64,000 bases of DNA. It comes from Clostridia bacterium. GTDB lineage: Bacteria > Bacillota > Clostridia > Oscillospirales > CAG-272. The notes below the pieces were generated by a model, which had not been told where the DNA came from, searched no databases, and saw nothing but the letters and a program-made list of their open reading frames with translations. Of the stretch, positions 37,053 to 45,281 are shown in pieces; the stretch's first letter is position 1; every line of letters starts with the position of its first letter. The stretch spans positions 1 to 64,000 of the forward strand of contig JAFYPF010000029.1 in the NCBI GenBank assembly GCA_017547655.1, given 5' to 3'. The position numbers and the translations under genes were made by a program.

Positions 37053-37113
37053 TTTCATATAAACCAAAAATATGTGCGGGAATTACCCACACATATTTTT
37101 GGTTTATATGAAA
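37053..37113 (-). terminator. Long perfect hairpin, terminator of the MBL hydrolase gene
   Basis: A 24-bp perfect inverted repeat (37053-37076 with 37090-37113), extended inside by a GGG/CCC pair. It includes the stop codon of the minus-strand gene and offers a T-rich end in either direction. Confidence 0.75.
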
Positions 37114-37877
37114 AATGTTATTTCTTTTTTAGATGCAACTTTAATTGTTACATCATCGAAACCCGCCAAGGCTCTTGATGTAATGTTAAATGCAATTTCG
37201 GGGGTGTTGTTTTCGTCGCTCAAGTGCCCGAGCATAAAGTTCTTTGTTCCCTGCTCTGCGAGAAAACGAGCAAAGGCTGCGCAGTCATAATTCGAAAGAT
37301 GACCTTGATCTGACCGAATTCTGTCCTTTAAACTTAATGGATAACAGCCGTTTTCAAGCATTTTTCCGTCATAGTTTGATTCAAGCACCACGCTTCTGCA
37401 ATTGCGGAGTGCGTTGACTGCCGCCTTGTCTATATATCCCATATCAGTTGCAATACCAAACTTATCGTCTGCAGATTCAAACGTATAACCAACACAAGCG
37501 CAACTGTCGTGAGAAGAGAAAAATGACGTTATAGTCAAATTTCCAACTTTACAACAATAATTTAAGTCGTGCTCGACTATATTTTTTGTTTCGGGATATT
37601 TGAACACGTACTCAATAGCCGAGGGGGTTGTCATATGTATGGGGAAATCGTTTTTTTTAGACAGGACCGCCAATCCTTTAACGTGGTCGATATGCTCGTG
37701 AGTTATAAAAATCGCATTGATATTTGCAATATCTGTACCAAGTTCGTGCAGTTTGTCGCATATACTTTTTGCCGAAATACCTGCATCTATAAGAATTTCT
37801 GTAGTTCCGCATTTTAGGTAGTACGAATTGCCGCTCGAGCTTGCCGCAAGGGACGTAACACTGATTCTTTCGTTCAT
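37104..37877 (-). CDS. MBL-fold metallohydrolase (YycJ/WalJ-like)
   Basis: A 257-residue metallo-beta-lactamase-fold hydrolase of the YycJ/WalJ type, a group associated in Firmicutes with DNA repair exonuclease activity and the WalRK locus. It begins with the family's SLAASSSGNSYYL strand, then the metal site THEHIDH (about 59-65), SSHDS (about 121-125), an Asp in ATDMGY and GHLS motifs. No walRK genes are here. It is downstream of the small membrane protein gene by 24 bases and ends inside a very long hairpin. Confidence 0.88.
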   Translation of the reverse strand: MNERISVTSLAASSSGNSYYLKCGTTEILIDAGISAKSICDKLHELGTDIANINAIFITHEHIDHVKGLAVLSKKNDFPIHMTTPSAIEYVFKYPETKNIVEHDLNYCCKVGNLTITSFFSSHDSCACVGYTFESADDKFGIATDMGYIDKAAVNALRNCRSVVLESNYDGKMLENGCYPLSLKDRIRSDQGHLSNYDCAAFARFLAEQGTKNFMLGHLSDENNTPEIAFNITSRALAGFDDVTIKVASKKEITFFI

Positions 37878-37901
37878 TTTTTCACCGTAGGTTTGCTTAT
37901 T

Positions 37902-38339
37902 TTATAAAAAGAAGAGATAAACCATATCAAAAAGCAGTGTGAAAATCAACGGTATAAGCACAAGGAGAATTTTCTTTGCTTTTCTTTTGCTTTCTATTAG
38001 ATCGGTTATAAACTTCTCTTTTTCTTCATCTGACATATCATCTCGCAGTTGTTCTTTGGTGGGTATATCGTTTGATACGCCCCTGTTCATAATTATAAAC
38101 ACAGCTGAAAGTATTGTTGTTGCAATAACGTACGTAACAACAACAGCCGTTATGATAATCGGGTTATATAATTCTCCGAGCTTTAGTCCGAGCTGATACA
38201 ATCCGAAAATTATGATAAAGTAAAATGCGAGTCTGCCCAAAAGATTCCAGTTAAACTCGGAAAAAGATTTTTTTAATGCGTCCTTTGCTTCGCTTTCGGG
38301 GATAAAACTTTTTCTTTTTCTGTGTTTCTTTTTAGCCAT
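37902..38339 (-). CDS. Small membrane protein of unknown function
   Basis: A 145-residue protein with a basic N-terminus (AKKKHRKRKSF), membrane segments at about 34-52, 60-82 and 122-143, and a charged Asp/Glu/Lys stretch between the last two. I do not recognise a family. It starts 3 bases after galK ends and is 24 bases before the MBL hydrolase gene, so it is likely part of that operon. Confidence 0.7.
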   Translation of the reverse strand: MAKKKHRKRKSFIPESEAKDALKKSFSEFNWNLLGRLAFYFIIIFGLYQLGLKLGELYNPIIITAVVVTYVIATTILSAVFIIMNRGVSNDIPTKEQLRDDMSDEEKEKFITDLIESKRKAKKILLVLIPLIFTLLFDMVYLFFL

Positions 38340-38342
38340 AGG

Positions 38343-39629
38343 TTATATAACCTTTACAGCGCCGTCGTTTCTTACTCTGAGCGCTACGCAGTTACCCTTG
38401 CCGAATACCTTTTCGATTTCCGTCTTGTAATTTTCGGATTCATCGGCGGGAACAAATGCCTGAATAGTACCTGCAAAGCCGCCGCCGTGTACACGCCAAG
38501 CCGCCTTTTTGCCGAGTAATACTTGTTCGGAAACAGCAAGTGCAAGAGAGAGTCCCTGCTCTTCAACGTTCTTTGTTGTGTAAACGTTCTGCAAGAAACG
38601 GAAGCTTGACATACCGGAAGCAATAACGTTTGCAAAGAATCCGTCGAGGTCGCCTTTTTCGAGCGATTCAACCTGTTTTGTTACTCTTTCGTTTTCGTTC
38701 AAGTAGTGAATTGAACGCAAAATAGCTCTGTCGCCTACCTTTTCGCGAAGCATGGCGGAGTTGTCAATAATATCGGAATATTTAACATCTCTTAATACTT
38801 CGCTGCCGAGCAATCTTGCAACAGATTTCATTTCTTCGGGTACGGAAGAATAGTCATCGTTGAGATCAGCGTGGTTTCCGCCGGTGTTCACTATGTAGAG
38901 ATAGTAGCCGTATTTGTTCAAATCGAAGTCGATTTTCTTGATTACGGGGGTGTTTGTATCTTTGAAATCAATGTTAATAAAGCCGCCGACAGCGCAAGCC
39001 ATTTGGTCCATAAGGCCACTCTTCTTGCCGAAGTGTACGTTTTCTGCGAATTGAGCAATCTTTGCAATTTCAACGTTGTCAACATTGCCTTTATTGTAAA
39101 GGTGATTGAGAATGTTACCAATCATAACTTCAAAAGCCGCAGATGAAGAAAGTCCCGAGCCTTTGAAAACGTTACTTGTTGTATATGCGTCAAAGCCGCC
39201 TATTTTGTAGCCTTTGTTTGTAAATCCGTCGCACATACCGGTAATAAGCGCGTATGAAGAGAAATAATTCTTTTCGTCGGGAGCAATATTCTTAATATCA
39301 ACTGTATCTACTTTTTCAAATCCCTCGCTTTTAACGTTGATTATACCGTCGTTTCTGGGGGATACTACTGCGATAACGTCAAGGTTTATTGCGGCGGCGA
39401 TAACCTTACCGTTGTTGTGGTCGGTGTGGTTACCGGAAATTTCACTTCTGCCGGAAACGGAGAAAATCTGCATATCATTTCCTGCATCGCCGTACTGTGA
39501 AACGTAGTTGTCAATAGTTCTCAAATATCTTTCGGTCTGGAATTTAATCATATCTTCGCCGTAAAGCGCAGCAAATCTATCATTAAGTTTTCCGTCTTTG
39601 ATGTAAAGCTTTAATTCTTTAATGTTCAT
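38343..39629 (-). CDS. galK: Galactokinase
   Basis: A GHMP-family kinase of 428 residues that phosphorylates galactose at C1 in the Leloir pathway. The galactokinase signature appears as GRSEISGNHTDHNNG (about 59-73; the usual GRVNLIGEHTDY is altered). The ATP loop is GSGLSSSAAFE, with KKSGLMDQMACAVGG containing the catalytic Asp. The late HGGGFAGT motif is present. The start at 39629 has AGGAAA six bases upstream. No galT or galE is adjacent. The signature changes leave room for a related sugar as substrate. Confidence 0.88.
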   Translation of the reverse strand: MNIKELKLYIKDGKLNDRFAALYGEDMIKFQTERYLRTIDNYVSQYGDAGNDMQIFSVSGRSEISGNHTDHNNGKVIAAAINLDVIAVVSPRNDGIINVKSEGFEKVDTVDIKNIAPDEKNYFSSYALITGMCDGFTNKGYKIGGFDAYTTSNVFKGSGLSSSAAFEVMIGNILNHLYNKGNVDNVEIAKIAQFAENVHFGKKSGLMDQMACAVGGFINIDFKDTNTPVIKKIDFDLNKYGYYLYIVNTGGNHADLNDDYSSVPEEMKSVARLLGSEVLRDVKYSDIIDNSAMLREKVGDRAILRSIHYLNENERVTKQVESLEKGDLDGFFANVIASGMSSFRFLQNVYTTKNVEEQGLSLALAVSEQVLLGKKAAWRVHGGGFAGTIQAFVPADESENYKTEIEKVFGKGNCVALRVRNDGAVKVI

Positions 39630-39672
39630 AATGTTTTCCTTTCTTATATCGAAAACTGTATTTACAGTATTT

Positions 39673-40086
39673 TTATTCAAATTGTATTTTTGTTAGTTCA
39701 TTAAATGCGAATTTATATAAGTTTTGTGCCATTATTGATAACTTTTTTGCCGTTACTTTATCTATTTCGAGTGGGAAGTCTGGCGGATATCGAGTTTGAA
39801 TGTAGTAGTTGTTCAGAGCTATACATTCGTCTATCCAATTGTAAAATCCCTCGTTAATCCTTGCCGCAGTTTTGCACAAAAATATGATGTTGTGTCCGTC
39901 GGGGGCATACCCCTTTTGCGATAAAACGAAAGCCTTTAACGTTTTTTCAATAGCTTGGTGCGAATGAAACGCCGAAAGAAGAAGAGTATATTTGTTTCTT
40001 CGGAGAGTGGCGGCGGCACGTAAGTCGTTTTCGGCATATATCATCCAATTTGTATAAATCTTACTATCCTTGGAGTTACGCCTTGC
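39673..40086 (-). CDS. HEPN domain protein (partner of MNT)
   Basis: A 137-residue, mostly helical HEPN protein. The family core is visible: WMIYAENDLRAA, then HSHQAIEKTLKAF with the conserved QAIEK, a His in PDGHNI, and RYPPDFP near 110. I see no R-x4-6-H ribonuclease motif. It follows an MNT nucleotidyltransferase gene, the usual two-gene arrangement. I prefer a TTG start at 40086, which has AAAGGGG upstream; a TTG at 40125 is possible and would overlap the MNT gene by 50 bases. Confidence 0.78.
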   Translation of the reverse strand, partial: ARRNSKDSKIYTNWMIYAENDLRAAATLRRNKYTLLLSAFHSHQAIEKTLKAFVLSQKGYAPDGHNIIFLCKTAARINEGFYNWIDECIALNNYYIQTRYPPDFPLEIDKVTAKKLSIMAQNLYKFAFNELTKIQFE

Positions 40087-40399
40087 CAAAATAAACGCAC
40101 CCCTTTCGAGATATACGTGAAGCAAAGCTTTCGCTTTGTCGGGTTAAAGTTTCCCATTCTTGCGGAGTGTAGAGGAATAAATCAAATGGAATTTCGCTGT
40201 CTATTTCAAGATATGCTTTTTTGATCCAAGCATTTTTGTCATCGGTATTTGCAACGACGCAAACATCAAGGTCAGTGATTGAATTATCGTTTTCTTTGTG
40301 TTTTACACCGAAGATGGTGATAGATTCAACGGTAAATATGCGCTTTATTTCCTCGCAGATAAAGCGTATTTCTTTTGATTCGCACAAATTGTTTGACAT
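40076..40399 (-). CDS. Minimal nucleotidyltransferase (MNT) domain protein
   Basis: A 107-residue nucleotidyltransferase-fold protein, first in the pair with the HEPN gene. In active MNT antitoxins the motif is GS-x9-11-DxD and AMPylates the HEPN toxin. Here it reads FGV...TDLDVCVV (about 30-50): the metal-binding Asp pair is kept but the Ser after Gly is Val. A later Asp (FDLFLY) that could serve as the third carboxylate is present. A run of six G precedes the ATG as ribosome site. It is oriented towards galK. Confidence 0.8.
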   Translation of the reverse strand: MSNNLCESKEIRFICEEIKRIFTVESITIFGVKHKENDNSITDLDVCVVANTDDKNAWIKKAYLEIDSEIPFDLFLYTPQEWETLTRQSESFASRISRKGCVYFGKA

Positions 40400-40474
40400 T
40401 TTAGAATACCCCCCTCTTCGTAAAAATAATCTCTGCCTTACAGTATAACATAAATATAAATAAAAGTAAAGAAA

Positions 40475-40506
40475 AACACAGCCTTTTTTATAAAAAGAAC
40501 TGTGTT
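40475..40506 (-). terminator. Terminator of the DUF4230-like gene
   Basis: AACACAG / CTGTGTT with an A/T-rich inner part, followed on the minus strand by TTTCTTTACTTTT. Confidence 0.7.
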
Positions 40507-40535
40507 TGGGTTTGGTAGCATAATTTAAAGTATTT

Positions 40536-41123
40536 TTATTTTTTCTTTACCTTAATAGTATAGTTGTCGGGAACTAGGTCTTCAATGAGTCCTTTTATTA
40601 AAGCTTCGGATTGGTCGTCTGCCATTTTCAAGGCTCCCATTTTTTCTAATTCTTTTTTTGCTTCTGCTTCTGCTTGTTTATTGGCTTCGTTGGCATCTTC
40701 TTTTTTGTTGAAGTTAAACAATGAGAATTTTTCATCAAAATATTTGATGCTGTCATAGTTAATATCTACGTCGAGGACTTTTGCGGTCGGGATGGTAATC
40801 CAAACTATTTTATTTATATTATCGGCATCTACTTCAACGTCTTTGATGTCAATTCCGATTCTTGCGGTTGCTTCAAATACCATTATAAAATTTGATTTAT
40901 TTATAATTGCAATACCGCTATCTTTAAATTCGCTCATGGTGGTAAAGGTTAAATTTGCTGTTGTTAATTCACTTGCTTCTTCAAGTCTCATTAACAGTGG
41001 GGGGAGAGTGACTGTTGGGTTTGGATCACAAGAGGCTATAGCAACAATTGTAATAATGAGAGCAAGTGCAATCACAGCGCATACAATTTTACCAACCTTT
41101 GTTTTCAAGATTTTAGCTAACAT
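40536..41123 (-). CDS. DUF4230-like membrane-anchored protein
   Basis: A 195-residue protein with a single N-terminal membrane segment (about 11-31, ending AIASC, possibly a lipobox) and an extracytoplasmic domain. The pattern LEEASELTTAN, then an aromatic-poor beta region with GIDIKDVEVD and IPTAKVLDVDINYDS, matches DUF4230 proteins as I know them. The C-terminal third is a Lys/Glu-rich helix. Function is unknown. It has its own terminator and no obvious partner. Confidence 0.75.
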   Translation of the reverse strand: MLAKILKTKVGKIVCAVIALALIITIVAIASCDPNPTVTLPPLLMRLEEASELTTANLTFTTMSEFKDSGIAIINKSNFIMVFEATARIGIDIKDVEVDADNINKIVWITIPTAKVLDVDINYDSIKYFDEKFSLFNFNKKEDANEANKQAEAEAKKELEKMGALKMADDQSEALIKGLIEDLVPDNYTIKVKKK

Positions 41124-41248
41124 TTTATTGTCTCCTTGTTACATTAAAGTGTTTAAAATGTTTTTGATACAATTATGTTATATTAAATAACATTTTTCTA
41201 CATATACTAAACTATTCTACTTAATACAACCTAAACAAGAAATATAAT

Positions 41249-41554
41249 TCATATTTCTTGTTTATGAGATTTTAGAATTCGCCATATTGAACGTTCGGAA
41301 TAGTTGTATTTTTGTGCCAACTGTAAAATGTTTTTGCCGTTATATTCCTTTATTATGGCTTTGTGAATGTAGTCTTTCGAAAAAAGTCTGTTTGGAAAAT
41401 GTATTTGTGTTCCGTGAAATAGGTTATATATTGCGACTGTTTTTTCAATTCCGATTTCATCTGCAATCTCACGATATATGTCGTTTAATCCGCTAAAATC
41501 ATCTCCCAAAAGATTCACATCCCAAATTCCTGATAAATTTTCTTTTATCGACAT
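41249..41554 (-). CDS. Mor-family DNA-binding transcriptional regulator
   Basis: A 101-residue protein like the Mu-phage Mor activator group found as orphans in many Firmicutes. It has an N-terminal helical region (IADEIGIEKTVAIYNLFHGTQIHFP, about 28-52) and a C-terminal helix-turn-helix with IIKEYNGKNILQLAQKY and YSERSIWRILK (about 66-97). A GGGGGTGG site lies six bases before the ATG at 41554, within an upstream 34-codon ORF whose end it overlaps. No phage genes surround it. A role in controlling an unlinked or upstream gene is possible. Confidence 0.85.
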   Translation of the reverse strand: MSIKENLSGIWDVNLLGDDFSGLNDIYREIADEIGIEKTVAIYNLFHGTQIHFPNRLFSKDYIHKAIIKEYNGKNILQLAQKYNYSERSIWRILKSHKQEI

Positions 41555-41649
41555 AATACCACCCCCATAACGACATAGCAAATGACATTGTCTTTGTGTT
41601 TGGCAGTATTCTTTCTGCAAACCAAGGCTTCTTTTTTTGTTTTTTTCAT
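41545..41649 (-). CDS. Putative 34-residue leader/upstream peptide of the Mor-family gene
   Basis: An ATG at 41649 with AGAAAGGAG eight bases upstream opens a 34-codon frame beginning MKKTKKEALVCRKN and ending in a hydrophobic Cys-containing tail. Its stop overlaps the Mor start by 10 bases, and the Mor ribosome site lies inside it, so translation could be coupled. Too short for family assignment. It could be a real small protein or a regulatory upstream ORF. Confidence 0.45.
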   Translation of the reverse strand: MKKTKKEALVCRKNTAKHKDNVICYVVMGVVLCR

Positions 41650-41781
41650 TTTTGAAACTCCTTTCTGAACAGAAAATATTTGTTCAGAAAAGCGCTTGTA
41701 ATTTTCGCGGATTATAAATTTGAAACTTTATGGTGCAAAACAAAACGACTATAGAGTTAAAGTTTTTGAAAGTAATTAAAA

Positions 41782-41814
41782 AAAGGGAAAACTTTTTAAA
41801 AAAGTTTTCCCTTT
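41782..41814 (-). terminator. Terminator of the PfkB-type kinase gene
   Basis: AAAGGGAAAACTTTTT paired with AAAAAGTTTTCCCTTT, near-perfect and A/T flanked, just after the minus-strand operon. Confidence 0.75.
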
Positions 41815-41833
41815 TGTACTTGTGCAAAAATAT

Positions 41834-42910
41834 TTATCTCTTTACTCTTGCGTTTCCGCCGTAGATAGCCCAAACCTGATCTTCATCGGAAGGTTGTGCA
41901 TAGTCCGTAAGGAACGTTGTAGCCATAGCGCCCGTAGCCCAACCGAATTTAACCCATTTTTCGGGTTCCCAGCCTTTAAGAATTGAGTAGAGCAAACCGC
42001 CTACAAATCCGTCACCGCCGCCGATTCTGTCAAGAACTCTGATTTCGCGAGGTTCTTCGATATACCACTCGTCGCCAACCAAGGTGATTGCGCCCCAGAG
42101 GTGTGCATTAACGTTAATAACCTGACGGAGAGTGGTTGCAAATACCGACGTGTCGGGGAATGCTTTCTTAACTCTCGCTGTCATTTCCTTGAAGTTTTCA
42201 ATTTTGGAAGCAATATCTTTACCGCCTGCTTCGGGACCTTCAATGCCGAGACAGAGCTGAAAGTCTTCTTCGTTGCCGATAAGAATATCGGATACACTTG
42301 CAATTTCAGTAAAGATGTCGTGCAATTCTTGTTCTCTGCCCTCCCAGAAAGAAGCTCTGTGGTTGAGGTCAAACGAAATGAGTGTGCCGTATTTCTTTGC
42401 GGCTCTCGCAAGCTCAAGACAGAACTTGCTTGTTTCGGGAGAAAGTGCGCCGATAAGTCCTGAAAGGTGAAGAATCTGTACGCCTTCTTCGCCGAAAATT
42501 CTTTCGAGGTCAAAGTCTTCAAGGCAAAGCGTTCTGCCTACTTCGCCTGCTCTGTCGTTAGTTACACGAGGACCGCGGAGCCCGTAACCGCTGTCAGCAA
42601 TATTGAACTGATGGCGATATCCCCAAGGTCCGCCCTGTTCGATTTCTTTGCCTTCGAAGTCCATACCTCTTGAACGGAGGTTCTGTTTAATAAATGCGGC
42701 AATAGGACTGCCTTTTACAAACTTTGTAAGAACCTTAACGGGAAGTCCGAGATATGCTGCAATACTTGCAACGTTTGTTTCAGCGCTTGTCGCTTGCATT
42801 CGGAACATATCACTTGCGGCAACAGGTTGACCGTTTTCGGGGGTTATTCTAACGCCCATACTCGTCGGAACAACGAGGGCGTATTTACAATTTTTTTTAA
42901 GTTCTTTCAT
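41834..42910 (-). CDS. PfkB-family sugar-acid kinase (2-keto-3-deoxygluconate kinase-like)
   Basis: A 358-residue ribokinase-fold kinase, last gene of the larA-like/PHP/gnd operon. It has the N-terminal MQATSAETNVASIAAYLG segment of KdgK-type enzymes, the SFDLNHRASFW strand, and the catalytic GGGDGFVGG motif (Gly-Gly-Gly-Asp where many have GAGD). KDG kinases and related sugar-acid kinases fit best. The start at 42910 has GGAGA upstream; the longer frame to 43114 would overlap gnd heavily. The gene is 37 bases after gnd. Substrate is inferred from context and fold. Confidence 0.82.
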   Translation of the reverse strand: MKELKKNCKYALVVPTSMGVRITPENGQPVAASDMFRMQATSAETNVASIAAYLGLPVKVLTKFVKGSPIAAFIKQNLRSRGMDFEGKEIEQGGPWGYRHQFNIADSGYGLRGPRVTNDRAGEVGRTLCLEDFDLERIFGEEGVQILHLSGLIGALSPETSKFCLELARAAKKYGTLISFDLNHRASFWEGREQELHDIFTEIASVSDILIGNEEDFQLCLGIEGPEAGGKDIASKIENFKEMTARVKKAFPDTSVFATTLRQVINVNAHLWGAITLVGDEWYIEEPREIRVLDRIGGGDGFVGGLLYSILKGWEPEKWVKFGWATGAMATTFLTDYAQPSDEDQVWAIYGGNARVKR

Positions 42911-42947
42911 AACACTTTCTCCAATCAATATGTTTATTGAAGTAATA

Positions 42948-44399
42948 TTAGACCACGTAGTTGGAGGCTGCCGTGTCGCCGCCTTCGCCTGTCCAGTTGG
43001 TGTGGAAGAACTGACCTCGAGGTGCGTCAACTCTTTCGTAGGTGTGAGCGCCAAAGTAGTCTCTCTGTGCCTGAAGTAAGTTTGCGGGAAGTTTTTCGCA
43101 ACGATAACCGTCATAGTAAGAAAGCGCTGTTGTCATAGCAGGTGCGGGAATGCCGTTTGTGATAGCTGCCGCGCATACACGTCTCCAGCCTGCTTGAGCT
43201 TTATCCATAACGCCCTTGAAGTAGGGGTCAAGAAGGAGGTTGGTGAGTACGGGATTGTTGTCAAATGCTTCTTTAATCTTGCCGAGAAATACACTTCTGA
43301 TAATACAACCGCCGCGCCACATAAGAGCAATGCCGCCGTAGTTGAGGTTCCAGCCGTATGTCTTTGCAGCCGCACGCATAAGTGTATAACCTTGAGCATA
43401 AGAAACTATCTTCGCTGCGAAGAGGGCGTCTTTAATGTCGGAAATAAACTGTGCCTTGTCGCCTTCAAATTTAGGTGTAGGCCCTGTCAAAACTTTAGAA
43501 GCTTCAACACGTTCTTCTTTAATAGCAGAGAGGCAACGAGAGAAAACAGCTTCTCCGATAAGTGTCAACGGAACGCCTTCATCAAGAGCGGCAATACCTG
43601 TCCACTTACCTGTTCCCTTTTGTCCTGCTGTATCGAGAATCTTTTCAACAATAGCAGAACCGTCTGTATCTTTGTAGCCGAGAATATCACGAGTGATTTC
43701 GATAAGATAGCTGTCAAGGTCGCCCTTGTTGTATTCTGTAAATATTTTGTGCATTTCGTCTGCAGTAAGGCCGAGATAGTCACGCATTAGCTGATATGCT
43801 TCGCAGATAAGCTGCATATCGCCGTATTCGATACCGTTATGAACCATCTTTACAAAGTGGCCTGCGCCGTTTTCGCCAACCCAGTCACAGCAAGGCGAAC
43901 CGTCTTCAACTTTAGCGCAGATAGCCTGGAATATGGGCTTAACCGATTCCCAAGCTTCAGGAGAACCGCCGGGCATCATACTGGGGCCTTTGAGCGCACC
44001 CTCTTCACCGCCGGAAACTCCGGTGCCGATATAAAGAAGTCCCTTTGATTCAACGTATGCCGTTCTGCGTGCAGTATCGGGGAAATGTGAGTTACCGCCG
44101 TCGATAATAATGTCGCCTTCTTCAAGAAGAGGAATAAGCGATTCGATGGTTGCGTCAACTGCGCTTCCCGCCTTAATCATCATCATAACTTTTCTGGGCT
44201 TTTCAAGAGAGGTAACAAGCTCTTCAAGGCTGTATGTTCCTACAATGTTTTTGCCCTTTGCTCTGCCTTCAACAAAGTTCTTTACTTTTTCGGTAGTGCG
44301 GTTGTAAACCGAAACGGTAAAGCCGTGGCTTTCCATATTCATAACGAGGTTTTCGCCCATTACGGCAAGACCAATCAATCCGATGTCTGATTTTTTCAT
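42948..44399 (-). CDS. gnd: 6-phosphogluconate dehydrogenase, decarboxylating
   Basis: Oxidative pentose-phosphate enzyme turning 6-phosphogluconate into ribulose-5-phosphate, CO2 and reduced cofactor. The 483-residue length is the long NADP type. The Rossmann loop is GLIGLAVMGENLVMN (8-22), followed by the GVSGGEEGA motif, the catalytic Lys in GHFVKMVHNGIEYGDMQ and the WRGGCIIRS segment. It lies 48 bases after the PHP gene and 37 before the PfkB-type kinase. zwf is absent, so the 6-phosphogluconate source may be gluconate. Confidence 0.96.
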   Translation of the reverse strand: MKKSDIGLIGLAVMGENLVMNMESHGFTVSVYNRTTEKVKNFVEGRAKGKNIVGTYSLEELVTSLEKPRKVMMMIKAGSAVDATIESLIPLLEEGDIIIDGGNSHFPDTARRTAYVESKGLLYIGTGVSGGEEGALKGPSMMPGGSPEAWESVKPIFQAICAKVEDGSPCCDWVGENGAGHFVKMVHNGIEYGDMQLICEAYQLMRDYLGLTADEMHKIFTEYNKGDLDSYLIEITRDILGYKDTDGSAIVEKILDTAGQKGTGKWTGIAALDEGVPLTLIGEAVFSRCLSAIKEERVEASKVLTGPTPKFEGDKAQFISDIKDALFAAKIVSYAQGYTLMRAAAKTYGWNLNYGGIALMWRGGCIIRSVFLGKIKEAFDNNPVLTNLLLDPYFKGVMDKAQAGWRRVCAAAITNGIPAPAMTTALSYYDGYRCEKLPANLLQAQRDYFGAHTYERVDAPRGQFFHTNWTGEGGDTAASNYVV

Positions 44400-44447
44400 T
44401 TTTATTCTCCGTTCCGCCGCTGATTTAACGGCAAATATATTATATTT

Positions 44448-45281
44448 TTATTGATTTACTATTGTTTTAAGCAGTTCATAAGGAATCTCCAAATTTCCGT
44501 AACCGACTCCCATTTTTATATGAGGCTTGTTTGCGCCATGAAAATCGGTGCCGCCCGAAATGATAAGGTTATGCTTTCTTGCCAATGCCTGATATTCTTC
44601 TTGCATAGCCTCATCGTAATCGGTGTAATAACCCTCAATTCCGTCAAGTCCTGCGTTTTTGAGTCTTATAACGTAATCTTCAAGTTCTTTGCCCTTTAAT
44701 TTTGTTAGGTGGAGATGCGCAAGAAAGGCTTTTCCGCCTGCAGCGTGTATAAGCCTTATCGCTTCTTCGGGTTCAAGTAGGCGCAGACTGTTGTATGCAG
44801 GTTTTCCCTTTTGCAAATATAGGTCAAACGCTTCCTTTACCGAGTTAACGTATCCCTTTATTTCCATAGCCTTTGCAAAGTGCGCTCTACCCATATTGCC
44901 TACGGGAGATAGCTTTTTTGCATCTTCGACGGTTATGTCGAAACCGAGCTTTTGCAGCGCTTCTGCTGTTCTCCGGTTATTTATAAGGCGGAGCTCTTTT
45001 GCTCGGTCGATAGCTTCTGCAAGTTCGGGATTTTCTATATCTATACCAAAGCCGAGTATGTGCGTTTCGCCTGTTGATACTGCGGAAAATTCAATTCCCG
45101 AAATAACTTCAATGTCGTATTTTTTACCCGCTTCAATAGCTTCTGCTACGCCGTCGGTTGTATCGTGGTCTGTTAATGCGATGGCTTTAAGTCCGCTTTC
45201 TTTTGCCAATAAAACAAGGTCAGTTGGCGCCATTGAACCGTCGGAAAAGTGGGAGTGTGTGTGTAAATCAATGCGTTCCAT
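44448..45281 (-). CDS. PHP-domain phosphoesterase (YciV/RNase AM-like)
   Basis: A 277-residue metallophosphoesterase of the PHP fold. Motifs HTHSHFSDGS (6-15), LTDHDTTDG and late SGGTDFHGANKP hold the metal ligands. The family includes 3',5'-nucleoside bisphosphate phosphatases and 5'-3' exoribonucleases (RNase AM), but other substrates occur. The ATG at 45281 shares a base with the stop of the LarA-type gene (TAATG), indicating tight coupling. This is an unusual member of a sugar-acid operon. Confidence 0.88.
   Translation of the reverse strand: MERIDLHTHSHFSDGSMAPTDLVLLAKESGLKAIALTDHDTTDGVAEAIEAGKKYDIEVISGIEFSAVSTGETHILGFGIDIENPELAEAIDRAKELRLINNRRTAEALQKLGFDITVEDAKKLSPVGNMGRAHFAKAMEIKGYVNSVKEAFDLYLQKGKPAYNSLRLLEPEEAIRLIHAAGGKAFLAHLHLTKLKGKELEDYVIRLKNAGLDGIEGYYTDYDEAMQEEYQALARKHNLIISGGTDFHGANKPHIKMGVGYGNLEIPYELLKTIVNQ

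Noticed and set aside
41249..41554. Reading the Mor-family gene as a prophage remnant.
   Set aside because: No phage structural, integrase or lysis gene nearby; orphan Mor-like regulators are common in Firmicutes.
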